64,000 nt of DNA. It comes from Massospora cicadina. Taxonomy: Eukaryota; Entomophthoromycota; Entomophthoromycetes; Entomophthorales; Entomophthoraceae. The notes beneath the pieces were generated by a model. That model had not been told where the DNA came from, did not search any database, and worked only from the letters and a program-made list of their open reading frames with translations. Shown one piece after another: positions 23,850 through 34,744 of the stretch. Location: positions 20,548 through 84,547 of the forward strand of contig JAKSZP010005661.1 in assembly GCA_022478985.1 (NCBI GenBank), written 5' to 3'. The position numbers and the translations under genes are program-made. The stretch's first letter is position 1. The number at the start of each line of letters is the position of its first letter.

Positions 23850-26800
23850 TAACTATAAAGGGTCCTTCCCAAATAGAACTGAGCTTTTCCCTTCAAGGAA
23901 GTATACAGCTATGATGATAAAGAACCAAGTCTGATGCTTGGGAAAAGGTATAGGGGGCTGGAGCTCATTAGCAGCTTGACCCTCTTTGGTGACAGTTTTG
24001 GCCAAATTAGACATAGCCTCTGATTGTAAATGAATGATGTTTAGGGCCAACTTCTTCATGTCTTGCTCTGGATCAGTCCTATCAGTGGAAATGTCTTTGG
24101 AAAATAAGGCTGCACTCCAAAACCATCCATATAATACATGAAAAGGAGACATTTTGAGGATTCTATGGTAACTTATATGGTAGGCCATGAGTGCACTTGG
24201 TAAGTACTGATCCCAGTGAAGGGGGTCTGAAATGTCCATTTTTCATATTATAGAAACCAGGTTCCCATTTGCTCTCTCCACAGCACCATTGGTCAAGGGG
24301 TTTGTTGAATCTCACCAATTTGGTATGTACCCACTAAAGGGTTTTTTGCACAGGGTTTCCCCCATTGAACAATTAGAACGGTTGATATGATGATCGCCAG
24401 TTCCTAGATACACTTGTAACCAAAAAAAATTATAATAAACACGGGATCAATTTCCCAATCACAACTTTATTAAAATATATTTTCAGTGGATCCTTCCTCA
24501 GTCCTCTCTCTTCTCTTTTTTCTCTTTCTAAACCTGCCTAAGACTACTCCTCCAGTCCCCTCATTTCACTGATATTTCAGCGGCCTCTGTTGGTACCAAC
24601 TCTTCTGCTTAGTTTATTCATGTCACCATTTTTTCATTGGTTTTAACTTATTATTTTTTAATCATATATCTCCTTGATTCAAGGACATCCAAAACCCTTC
24701 TGTCAAATGTCAACATCGCCTTATTGCCATATTTTGAAGGCAACCCGATAAGACCCATTATGACCCATTATCGCCTTATCCTAAAGCGACCAATCACTTA
24801 TAGCTCTGTATATTCTCAGCGGATTCTGCCCATTGATCCTTTGGCGGAATTCCTCCAATGATCCGCGTGGTCATAATAATGGCTTGTTGTCCAGTCATAT
24901 AAATTATCAACAGGGTTATTGGGACCAAAAAGAGTTGTTGCATGCCTATGGAGGTAGCAAGGATCTTCACTTTGGAGGTGAAGTTTTTCCAATTATCACA
25001 GAGCAAAACTTGGGAGCAACCATGTTGAGCAAAAGTACTTTGATGGAGGAAAGTGGCTGTGTCCTTGACCGTATGAGCGGGGAGAGCCACAACTTTAACC
25101 CACTTGGTGAAATGATCAATTCTGACCAAGATAGATCGATTTTCCCCAGTCTTCTGGGGTAAAGGTCCAACCACGTTTAAACTTATGGTGTATAAGGGTT
25201 GTTGAGGCTTAATAGGTTGGTAAAGATACTGAGTCTTGAAACTGGATTGCTTTTTGAAGTTCAGAAAAGCTTACAGGACCTCAGTTATGGTCTCCATGAT
25301 GCCCTCCCAGTAATAGTGCTCTTTAACCCACTCACATGTCTTCCATACCCCACTATTCCCTAAAATAGAATGGGACTCCAAAATGACAGGTACTCACTCT
25401 GATGGCCTAAGATAGGGCAATCAGTTACTCCTACGTTCTTTTATAGTTTCCCAATTTCCACATTTGTATTATGGGAGTGCCAAGTTAGCATTTTTTGTAC
25501 AGGTTCATCCTCATCCCCCCATGCATCAGGAGTCATTGGGAGGTTGTGTAACCTCTCGGCTTCACTATTATCTAGATGAAGGGCAGGAAGCCGCGTCAAC
25601 CTAACAATATTCATATGGCTAGTTCCCGCCCATTGCTCAATTTCCATGTCATGATACCGGAGCTCTAAAGTTCAAAGAGCCAATCGCCCTGAGGTGTCAT
25701 TCATATTCTGCAACCACTTTAAGGATGATTGGTCAGTAACCACATTGAAGGAAGTCCCATATAAAAAGGGGCGGTAGTGCTTTACGCAAGCAGGACAGCA
25801 AGGCACTTCTTCTCAGTGACGCTGTAGTTGCGTTCAGCTTTGGATAGCATATTGCTGAAGTAAGATAAGGATAATCAACCCCATGCTCATCCAACTGAGC
25901 CAAGATATCTCCAACAGAGTAATCAGAGGCATCCGTGAACAGCATAAAGGACTTGCCATAGTCAGGGTGGTGGTGGATTGTCCTTTTTGCAATAAGGTCT
26001 TCAAGGTCTCAAATGCAGATTTTTTTTCTGCACCCCAATGAAGGGAGTGTTCTTAGCCAAGAGATGGACTAGGGGCTCACTGAGCTTGGCAAAATTGGGG
26101 ATGAACTGATGATAATACCATCATGCCCAAGATTATCTGGATGTCACAGAGGGTTTTGGGCGCCGGCATCTTAGATATAGCTGTAAACTTATCTTGTAAA
26201 GGTTGAATCACATATTGAGAGATAATGAAGTCCAAGAAAATCCAGATTTTTCTGGTAGAACTTACATTTTGATGGCTTCAAATTAATGTTGGAAGCCCAC
26301 ATGCGCTGGAACCCTTCTTTCAAGTGTATAAGATGTTCATTAAAGTATTTGTAAAACACCCTTATATCATCAACAAAGATGATTCTGCAGCTTAATTTAA
26401 GGTCCTGCAAGATATGATCCATTGCTCGCTGGAAAGTGGCAGGCGCGTTGCATAACCCTTGAGGGAGTCAGGTAGGTTGTAAGAGACCCTCACTGCAAAT
26501 AAGAGCGCATTTCTCTTGATCTTGTGGAGTAAGGTCATTTGTCAATAGCCGCTTGCCAAGTCCATGGCAGAAAAGTAGTTTGAGCCAGAGTATTGAGCTA
26601 GGGTGTCATCAATGCGAGGGATAGGATAGCTATCCTTCTTTGTGAGGGTGTTCAATTTTTGGTAGTCCATAACTACCTGATGAGTTCCATTTTTCTTCTT
26701 TATCATTAGAAGAGAGGACGACCAAGAGCTTTGAGAAGGCACAAGCAGCCCCACATCCGTAACTGTTTCAGCTCCATCTTCATTTGGAGCTCATCAACCT

Positions 26801-27880
26801 TAGATTTCCAATAAGGCTTTAATTGAATAGACCAAGCATCACTAACGTCAATGATATGAGTCCAACCAGTCATATGTCCATAGTTAGTATTAGATTAAGA
26901 GGAAATTTCAGTATAGGACTGCAGGAAAAAGTGAAATTTTTACAGCACTTTGGGGTTAGATCCTCAGAAATTTGAACGTGGTTCAAAGCGTCTATAAATT
27001 GATCCTTAAGTAGTCCCAGATCTAACATAGACCCAATATAATGTTTGTCAGATGTCCTAAATTGGAATCAGCAGGGCTTTTCCAACCTCCTGATGCTTCT
27101 TTATGACCATATCCTTATTAGTAAAAATCCCCAACATAAGATTGATGGGTCACTGGTAGGCAGGGTCTAGGATACCCAGCAACACCCGAGGCACAAAGGA
27201 CTCATTCCATCAATGCTTGTTAAGTGAAGAAGGCAGTTGCGAGGGATTAGCATAGTAATCTTGGTGTCTATCACCTTTTGTTCACCCGATTTAACTACTA
27301 CCTCTTTTGATGCATACAATGGAATGCCCTCTGAAGCATCCACGGAGTCAGGCAGCTTTTTTGTGTTTCTTCCCGATGTGATATAAGTAAGAGTTAGGGC
27401 GGAGGAAGGATACTAAATGACGCGTGTGTATTCTTTTTCTTAAGCTCATCATTTATAAAGATCAGGGGAGCTTCATAATTTATAATGGAGAGAAATACCT
27501 GTTTCATACTAATAATTACATCATACTCAATCATGAATTGAGTGCCAATGAGCAGGTCGTATGGATTATTGTATAATGCCACAGTGGGCAGCCAGTAGGA
27601 GCTTCCCATTCCATATGGGTTGAGAAGAGTAGGCTCCAATAGCTCGCATGTTGTTGGGTCCTGCAGTTCTGAATTTTTTCAAATAGGCCAGGTCAGGCGC
27701 CAACTTAATTTTATTGATGATCTTTGAAGAGACCACGTTCACTGGAGCACCTGTATCAGGGATGGCTATAACTTGCACCTTATTGATGACAACTTCTACT
27801 TTGGTTATTGTGCTACCAAAAGTAGGTGGGAGTGCAGGAACCTCCTTCAAATGGAGAGATCCAAAGCGTCGAGCCATCGC
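23850..27880 (-). pseudogene. pol: Ty3/Gypsy pol pseudogene of B (protease, RT, RNase H, integrase)
   Basis: The protease lies at 27394-27877 with AIPDTGAPVNVVSSKI. The linker (YQRPINLMLG) is near 27140. The RT starts at 26542-26754 (VVMDYQKLNTLTKKDSYPIP) and its active box reads FVDD in CRIIFVDDIRVF (about 26365). RNase H is at 25650-25945 (MLFTDASDYSVGDIL). The integrase core starts at 25174 (MVGPLPQKTGENRSILVRI) and its C-terminal half is at 23853-24239. A solo LTR (24303-24912) splits the integrase after the YHP-like codons. RT residues survive, but stops and the insertion inactivate it. Confidence 0.87.
24303..24912 (-). mobile_element. Solo LTR in the integrase of element B
   Basis: A 610-bp block starts tgttga and ends tcaaca, a perfect 6-bp inverted terminus. 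It is flanked on both sides by gggtt (24298-24302 and 24913-24917), an exact 5-bp TSD. It contains no coding sequence. Removing it and one gggtt restores the integrase reading order, so this is a solo LTR left after LTR-LTR recombination. Orientation is set as minus because that strand has an AATAAA-like signal about two-thirds along. Copia or Gypsy origin is undecided. Confidence 0.85.
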
Positions 27881-27899
27881 AGGTTATTTGTCTTTAATA

Positions 27900-29262
27900 G
27901 AACGAAGGGTATGAACTTGTTGGGTGAATCAGTTCACTATATCAATAAGCTGGTCAGCATCACTGGGGGTATCAATCGCCTCTGGACACCTCACCAACTG
28001 TTGGAGATAGGTTCATCATGGTATAATAGCCATATCTATTCTTTCAGGCCTCAACCTATCTGGTATCTGCACTTCTATTGGGGCTCCCAGGACATAATAG
28101 CCCATGTTTTCACCACCCCCTTCAGACTCATCATCAGAGGGATTGTTAATGCACCTCAACAACTTGCTAAGAGTGGCTACATATCTGACTTGTTCTCCTC
28201 ACAGGGGAGGTCCTTTCGGCGCTCATCTACCAGTTTTGTTTTTGGAATGGGAATCATAGCTTCACCAACTATTGGGGCCACTTGAGGAGAAGAATTCTTT
28301 TGATGCAGGTCAGAGGTGATGCCGGGGTTGTTATGGAGGATGGCTCTGGGTTACGTGAGGGTGGAGACCTAATAATGATCCACTCAGAGTAAGTGTGGGG
28401 TGTGATGAGAACTTAACTGGTTTCATTGTGATGACTTTGGGTGCAGTTGAGGAGAGAGAGCCCGACCTTATCACCCCTGGTGCCCACTGTCCAACCTCTA
28501 AAGGAGGAGGGCATTCTAGTATGGGACGCCCCATGAGAACAGGCTTTGGAAGAATTATCAGCATTGATGGGGTCAGTATGACTTCCAGAGTAGGCGTAGC
28601 TTCATGGAGATCAGCGACATCTAATAATGCCTCTTTTATATCCTGAAAGTTCTGTAGGGAATGCTTCACTGAGACAATCTATGGGGCTAAGGAAGGGTGG
28701 GAGGCTAATCCAGCCAGAATGGCAGCAATCGCATCATCTAAAGGTAGCATATTGGCAAGCAGGAGAGGCTGGGCTGCACTTTAAAGCCAGTCAACTAAGG
28801 TGGCAACTGATTATAGTACTAAAAAAAAGGTGGCAACTGATTCCCCCTGAGTAGACTTATTCACATAAACGCTTGGTTTTCCTATGCAAGCTCTGCGTGG
28901 ATCCAGATTCCTCAATGAGTGCAGTTTTTACCTCTGCCATAAGTTTTAAGGGTGGCCTTATAAGGTACCATCACCTCTTAGGTGGAGCGGCTGAGGCAGG
29001 AGAGGATATGCTTTAATTTTTGGGAATCATTTGCCCCATCCCTAAAAGCCTCATAGACAAATGGAAAAAAAGTGATACTACCCTCACCTGGGGAAAATTT
29101 GTCTCTGAAAGGGGGTTTATAGATAATTGGGGCAGCTTTATGAGAGGCGTGGCAAATTTTCTGTTTGAGAGTTTTAAGCTGAGACAGTACGCTGGCTAGC
29201 TGGTGGGCTAAAACATCTAGCTGAGATCTAGAAACTGCAGGGAGGTTGTGAGGGTTATACAC
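27900..29262 (-). pseudogene. gag: Gag pseudogene of element B
   Basis: The start at 29262 (MYNPHNLPAVSRSQLDVLAH) sits just after the PBS. The helical segment LAHQLASVLSQLKTLKQKI matches its counterpart in element A. FRDKFSPGEGSITFF follows. The segment 28331-28669 is Pro/Leu-rich. Stops break the frame at several places. No zinc knuckle is visible. It lies directly upstream of the protease, in the usual gag-pol order. Confidence 0.7.
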
Positions 29263-29301
29263 CCCAACACCCTCAATTTTAATATTGATCTGTGGTAACT
29301 A

Positions 29302-29322
29302 CCCCCTGTAGTGAACAGCACT
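29302..29322 (-). promoter_or_regulatory. Primer-binding site of element B
   Basis: The minus strand reads agtgctgttcactacaggggg directly after the 5' LTR. It shares the core tcactacaggg with the PBS of C, which suggests the same priming tRNA, with a small internal change. Confidence 0.6.
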
Positions 29323-30066
29323 TGTTGGATTTTAGGCTTTTGTTGTGCTCGCTGGTGCATTTTCCACATAAATTCCAACAAATAATGGCATGAAAAGAAC
29401 TATTCTTTACTTTGGGGATAAATAATTATTAGGGGGTTAATTGACTACTTATAAGTAAAATACTAAAACTTTAATTAAAATATAAGAATGTTTTTTAACT
29501 TTTTTATTAGTAATCAATCAGGGGTAAAGAAATGAACCCTATCAATCTTTTGAGGCTTGGTTTTTAAATGGAATCAAAGCTTGAAATGAGTCTGATGGGA
29601 AATTCAGTATAAGCTGGGTGCATCCAAATATGGTAATATGGGCTTTTGAACTATTGAAGCTCTCAAGATTTTCCTCTCTAATTAGAACAACTGATGGATG
29701 GTTGGTAGCAGGTAGGTTTTTCCTTGAGGCAGTGATTTAATATATATCACCCAATCATTGGGTGGGAAATATTTGCCTTTCGTTAAACCCCTCCAAGGCT
29801 ATAAAAGGGGGTGGTCAAGGTGTAGTTGTTGGGACTACATTAGAGAGTGGATGGAGAAGACCTCAGAGCAACTCCCTCAATTTTGCTGCAGGTTTGGTGT
29901 AACCCTGCTTTTAGCCATAGGGTGATTTGGCCAAGGATTTGGGGGCAATTGTATTACCCCAATTCATGGGGTTCCACTGAGAATTGACCAGGGTTTTTTG
30001 GCTGATTTATTTATTTTGAAATCCAAATCACTCTTAATACAACATCAGACTTGTAATTGTCCGACA
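29323..30066 (-). repeat. 5' LTR of element B
   Basis: Starts tgttgg and ends ccgaca, perfect inverted ends apart from one T/C change. It is 744 bp and matches 21055-23731 outside F1-2. It contains gctataaaagggggtgg (29800-29816), a TATA-like promoter candidate on the plus strand; the element itself is read on the minus strand. Confidence 0.9.
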
Positions 30067-30577
30067 TCTGTTTGGAGCTGATTTAAATTTTCCCCTTTAT
30101 TTGGTGGTCCTCCTACCTTAAATAAATTATTTTAAGTTTTTCAGCCTCCCCCTGAATGTTAATTTAAATTGAGGTCGGCATATTATCACAAACAGAGTTA
30201 TTTATAGTAACTTTACTTCTTTTCAGACACATTGTCATCAAATAAAGTGGATAACCTAGCGCTAGGTACCTGCTATGAGTGTGCAAAGGTTCATCAAATT
30301 AGGTTTGTTAGTTTCTGAGGTTACCGCAAACCCGGGCCCTCATAGAACTTTATTTATGTAGAAGGTTACTACAGGTGAAACATAATTCAAATAGTAGCAG
30401 AAGCCTACTATAAAACGTACATAAATTTTATTGAAACGTTTTTACTTTAATTACACGTCATATTAAGCTTTATCGGGGTTCTATAGATGCTAAAGCTTTT
30501 AGTAAAAATGAACTTTTTTAATACAAAAACCGTAATTAAAATACCAAGATTCATAGAAGCGCAATGGGGTAAGTGAT
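30067..30577. other. AT-rich intergenic DNA
   Basis: No transposon similarity or coding frame is visible. A 12-bp perfect palindrome, cctagcgctagg, lies at 30257-30268. A possible polyadenylation signal for the minus-strand gene is at 30427-30432. This stretch looks like host DNA. Confidence 0.5.
30427..30432 (-). terminator. Candidate polyadenylation signal
   Basis: The plus strand reads tttatt, so the minus strand reads AATAAA. It lies about 145 bp past the stop codon of the secreted-protein frame at 30578, a normal distance for a 3' UTR. Confidence 0.4.
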
Positions 30578-30841
30578 CTATTCACTAAGGCAGGAGTAGT
30601 ACGTTCCATTAGTTTTTGGGCAAAAGAACTGAGCATTAAATATGCATATAGCGTGACGGTCTTTTCTGAAGCCATACTGAAAGCTTGTCCAACATGCATT
30701 GCCATTATATCTATAACCGGCAGCATAACACCCTACCTTAGTGTTTTCATAACTGAAAATGCCATTGTTGTAGCAGCGCATCCACCTGCCATCTGCAATG
30801 TAAGCTGTTAGGATGATAATGTAAAGCTGAGTGGTGAGCAT
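30578..30841 (-). CDS. Small secreted cysteine-rich protein, candidate
   Basis: An 87-residue frame. I chose the second ATG (30841), because from there the protein begins MLTTQLYIIILTAYIADG, a short hydrophobic stretch that looks like a signal peptide; the upstream ATG (30883) would add 14 mostly basic and polar residues. The mature part holds six Cys (residues 23, 38, 50, 66, 74, 84), an even number that could form three disulfides, and many Tyr, Asn and Gly. No transmembrane helix is seen after the signal. I do not recognise a family; it resembles fungal effector-like proteins only in general form. It lies in the only sizeable non-transposon stretch, with AATAAA downstream. It could still be a chance frame. 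Confidence 0.5.
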   Translation of the reverse strand: MLTTQLYIIILTAYIADGRWMRCYNNGIFSYENTKVGCYAAGYRYNGNACWTSFQYGFRKDRHAICIFNAQFFCPKTNGTYYSCLSE

Positions 30842-31333
30842 GCGTTTAAACGGAAGTTTGATCTTGATGTAATTTCGAATCAAAAGGATAGCTATAAAAC
30901 TACGCGGGATGTTGATTTTATGCTACAATTTTGTGTATCTGGTTGTTTTTATGCATAAAAATTATTTAAGTAACATGTAGATACTAAATCAGATCCTAAG
31001 GTAAACCTTAAGGCTAGGAATAGATGTTGTCATAACATTAAGTAATTTTAATTGTCAGATCAAAACCATTTTTATTATCATAATCTTAAACTTCTATATT
31101 GATAATTTCATTCATTAAAGATCATAGGCATTAAAATTCAACACTAAAGCAATTGAATCAATCTACATAGTGCTAATCAAACGAAGGATTAGCAATCAGG
31201 GAATTGGTAAGCATAAACTAACCGTACCACTGTAATCGGGTACTCGGACTCGGCGAAATACCCGTAAAACTGATAAGATAAAAAATTAATCTATTAAATA
31301 TCGAAACATCAAGTATTCTTATTGTGTTGACCC

Positions 31334-31369
31334 GCCTCGAATAAATTTTTAAAAAAACCCTCGAATAAA
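31334..31369 (+). mobile_element. 36-bp micro-insertion with F1-like tail
   Basis: The 36 bp contain cctcgaataaatt twice, once followed by a T and A run. They are flanked by a perfect 18-bp direct repeat, ttcttattgtgttgaccc, at 31316-31333 and 31370-31387. Cctcgaataaa matches the 3' end of F1 elements (compare 31980-31990 and gtacctagaataaa in F1-3). This fits an almost completely 5'-truncated insertion of an F1 tail, possibly with template jumping. Confidence 0.6.
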
Positions 31370-31954
31370 TTCTTATTGTGTTGACCCTATAATAGGTCGA
31401 GGGATATTTATAGCAGATACTAAAATAGATGGAAATCTCTGGTAAATGGTTTGTTAGGCATGTTCCAACAATGTAGAATATCTGGTTTAATTCCAAAATT
31501 TCGGCGGATAACATTTCATTATCACACCACTGTCGATTCTAAGACCATTATGCAATTTTAAAAGTATAGGTCAAGCCAATCTAGCTTTCAACTTTCCTAA
31601 ATAGTAAAAGATTAGTATACAATTGATATCAAAAATAGCAACTTAAATATATAACTTCGTTAGATTCATCAACCTCGAATAAAGCTATACTTTTATGATA
31701 TGCAATAAAATATTAATACATAAACTTGAGACAAGTAACCAGGCGATTAAGCTATAGGTAAAACTACCTAATCTTTATTTTTGAATTTACTAGGTTGTGA
31801 TAAGTTTTATTTAGAGAATTTAAATGGAGTCTAAATAATGAAATTCTTACCAGGGCAGAATACTTAAGAAAAGTCCAGAATGATGTGAGAAACTATATTG
31901 ACTGGATTTCCTCTCTATAGTTTTTAACTTATTAACTTTATTTCATCTTTTCAG

Positions 31955-31994
31955 TAGTTTCCGTCCCCTGGTCGGCCTACCTCGAATAAATAAA
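31955..31994 (+). mobile_element. Truncated F1 3' tail
   Basis: The sequence ccgtcccctggtcggcctac followed by ctcgaataaa matches the F1 3' UTR (gtccatcccctggttggtgt, then acctagaataaa) at most positions. Upstream similarity fades, so only the end of an F1 copy was inserted or kept. I found no duplication around it. Confidence 0.55.
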
Positions 31995-32360
31995 CGGAGG
32001 CCAAATGAGGATCTAGCAATCATTACAATCCCATCATGAGTATTGGGGTTGGTGATAAAAATCCCTTTATAGAATATTTTTAGAATCTATCACAAACAGT
32101 AGACCTAAAGCATGCAATCTATAGTACTTTACTTGATCTTACATTTATGACACTTCATCTACCAATAGTCAATCTATTATTATTCAGGATAAAAAACATT
32201 TGGACGAGGTATTTGTAATGCAAACAGTATGCGCCCAGAATAATGTTATACCTGGTATCTCAGAATAATCTATTTTTGTTTCTCATTTTAAAACTTTATC
32301 ACTGGCATCTAAAAATGGATTTTTATTATTTTAAACTGGTGGTGAGTATGCAGCCAAATT

Positions 32361-34301
32361 TAAATTAAATTTTATTCTAGGTACACCAACCAGGGGATGG
32401 ACAGTACCAAGACTCAAAAACCAAAATAAAATAAAATAACCCAATTAAAAGAATGACCAGGAAGACAAAACAAAAACAAAAAACCAGGCGGGGAGCGGAA
32501 ACTGCTAACACACCATGGCTTAGGGTGAGGGGGGTCAGGCGGTTTGTCTGCAGATAAGTTTTCCATGACTATGTCATATTGGTTGGAGAGAAAGACTAAA
32601 GCAGAGAGCCAGGGCATTGAGGAATCAGTGTAGTGTGGGTGGATGGCGATGTAGTATTAGTTCTCTGCCTCCTCATCAAGATTATCATGGTAGACAGCTT
32701 TAACAAATTCCACTAAGTGAAGTTCATCTTGAATGGGGGCTTAGGGGTGTTGGGCAAAATTGGAGATATCCTGGTGGGTGATTTTAGAAGATAGGTTAAA
32801 ATATGCTAATTTAGCAACATTCATGACAGCAGCTTTGGCATTGTCAAATAATTTTGAGATACTGCTACAGGGAGATTTGGGAAGTTGAGGGGGGAAGTAG
32901 AGTCCAAACAGGCCTAGTTGGTATTGAGCCACTGATTTGGCCACTGCTTTGTGGAGGTTTGGGCACTGGGGAGAGGCTACCGCAGATAAGGTGAGCTGGT
33001 GGTCACTTTGGTAGGGGACAGCATTGGGTTTAGGACTAAAACTTTTGGGTTGGGGTATCATCAAAATCAGAAAGAAAAAATTTGGCCTGACCATAATCAA
33101 ACTGGCTGAGAGGTTGACCAGTTTGCTCACTCATAATAACGTTACCTGACTTGTCAATCTTGGCCAATAGGTCCCATGGATTTTTGTTCACATGAATAGT
33201 TGTTAGAAGTTGTGTGGGTGGTAGTGGGTAAATAGGTTGCTTGAGAGTGAATAGTGGTCCAAGCCTGACTCTGATTAGTGGGAGTAGAATTGGGTGGGTC
33301 GATTTAGGTGGTTGATTTGGTGGGGGCTGATTTCCCACTATGTCCCATCAAATGAGAATATTTGGGTGGGAGAAGAAAAGCAAAAGGCCCCATTTGGAAC
33401 CTGCTGAATGTGACTATAAAGCTGCATCAGAGGAAGTGGCTTTGGGGAAGGATTTTTTTTGTAATGGTTGAGTCCAAAACAGTGGGGACAAATTTGGCAA
33501 CCATTATCCACCTGAGCTCAAAAAAGTGCTCAAGCGCTGCTGCAATATGAGCATGAGGGGATTTGATAGGCTATGGCAGGGTGGTCTGGGATAATGATGG
33601 CAGCTGCATGAGGGGCAGCAAGGCGCTCTGCACCAGAGGGAACAGCAAAGATGAGGTTGGGCTTAGAGCCATATGTCATAATCCCCACCATCAGCTGATC
33701 ATACAAAACTTGGGGTGAAAGGTGGGAAGGGAGGGATGCAAAGTACACCACCATTGTGGTATCTGTAGGCAGGCGAGTTAGGGTAGTAGGCATGGAAGTA
33801 TTTTTAAAAATAAGGGGAGTAGAAGCCGCTGCTGCAGCAGCCTCCTCCATTTGGAACCCAATATCAAAATATCCCTTAAAAGGGCAGAAATCAATAAAGC
33901 CAGCCAGTGCAAATGCAGCGGTGGAAATTTGATAATTGCATTGTTGGCATATGGGAATAAATGCCCATAGTCAACTTGAAGGCAAAATCAGATTTTGGAT
34001 CAAGAGAGGGCGAGAGGATGGGGGTGAAAAGGGTGGATACATGCCAGGTGGAGCACTAAATCACATGGGGGCATAAAATGGCTGAACAAAGATGGCATGA
34101 TGTTTGACCCCGTGCAAATGCATTTTCCCGCAGAGCAGAAAATGCTAGGTGGTGGAGTACCGCTACCCACATTGATTGGAGCAGAAGGTAGCTGATCCGC
34201 GGACATATCATAAAAGAGCGTGGCCAGATGGCGGTGGTAAATTAAACTTATTACTTAATTAAATTTCTTGAAAGTGATCTCAAGTGGAAAGGAAAGTTAC
34301 C
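32361..34301 (-). mobile_element. F1-3, ORF1-only LINE-like retroposon
   Basis: Flanked by an exact 13-bp duplication, atgcagccaaatt, at 32348-32360 and 34302-34314. The element is 1,941 bp on the minus strand with a 5' UTR of about 95 bp, one degenerate frame and a 3' end reading gtacctagaataaaattt. It sits in host-like DNA, not in another transposon. No RT, endonuclease or LTR is present. Confidence 0.9.
32505..34206 (-). pseudogene. F1 ORF1-like protein pseudogene, copy 3
   Basis: Start ATG at 34206 (MSADQLPSAPINVGSGTPPP). The central block is the best preserved in the window: 33530-33850 encodes STPLIFKNTSMPTTLTRLPT followed by an RRM-like segment with SHLSPQVLYDQLMVGIMTYG and FAVPSG. 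The knuckle CQICPHCFGLNH lies near 33470-33510 after a frameshift. NKNPWDLLAKIDKSGNVI is at 33140-33190. The C-terminal frame ends at the TAG at 32505-32507, beside the conserved PSP codons. Frameshifts separate all these parts. Confidence 0.78.
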
Positions 34302-34744
34302 ATGCAGCCAAATTGCTCATAGTAGTAAATAAAGTGTTAAGTTGTACTTATATGTTCATAAAGATAAACTAAAAATAATTTTCAATATAATTAAAAACCA
34401 ACTAGACAGATGTATCTTATATCTCATAATAATTTTGTTCAGTTATCTTTTGTAACATTATAACTAAAGCTTAAAATTTAAAGTCAAATAAACTAGATAG
34501 TCTAAAATACTTGATGTAAAGACAATACAAATGATAAAGATCATGTACCAATATAAAAGGCAGTATCTTAATATATAAGTGTTATAAAAATGTGTACTCT
34601 AAACTACTATAAATCCTATTTTTTAGCACTAGTGGTGCCCAAATCATCAGGGAGAGCCTGCCTTGCATCTTTATTTGCAAATAAGCCAACCAAAGGGATT
34701 ATCATAAAATAAAAAATACCAATATGGTACGTCAGCTAATAGCC

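Larger units (their letters stand above)
21055..30066 (-). mobile_element. Ty3/Gypsy element B, with F1-2 and a solo LTR inside
   Basis: A minus-strand LTR retrotransposon: 5' LTR 29323-30066, PBS 29302-29322, gag 27900-29262, protease to integrase 23850-27880, a purine run beside 23731, 3' LTR 21055-23731. Without its F1-2 insertion the 3' LTR is 739 bp, against 744 bp for the 5' LTR. Flanking 5-mers (aaagt, tctgt) do not match, so the TSD has decayed or the ends are slightly off. It is a sister of element A by sequence. Confidence 0.88.
30842..32347. other. AT-rich intergenic DNA with two retroposon tails
   Basis: No gene is supported here. It holds a GC-rich inverted repeat near 31237-31264 (cgggta ... 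tacccg), the micro-insertion at 31334-31369, a CCCTCGA/TCGAGGG inverted pair around 31358-31402, and a truncated F1 tail at 31955-31994. The rest is AT-rich and apparently host sequence. Confidence 0.5.

Noticed and set aside
30257..30268. Perfect palindrome cctagcgctagg
   Set aside because: Single occurrence with no adjoining gene or repeat end; a 12-bp palindrome is not rare enough in 64 kb to claim a site.
30499..30726. Alternative minus-strand frame overlapping the secreted-protein candidate
   Set aside because: It overlaps in another phase, has no signal-like start and no Cys pattern.
31218..31514. Minus-strand frame of 98 codons
   Set aside because: It runs through the micro-insertion and its 18-bp direct repeats, so it is an accident of repeated sequence.
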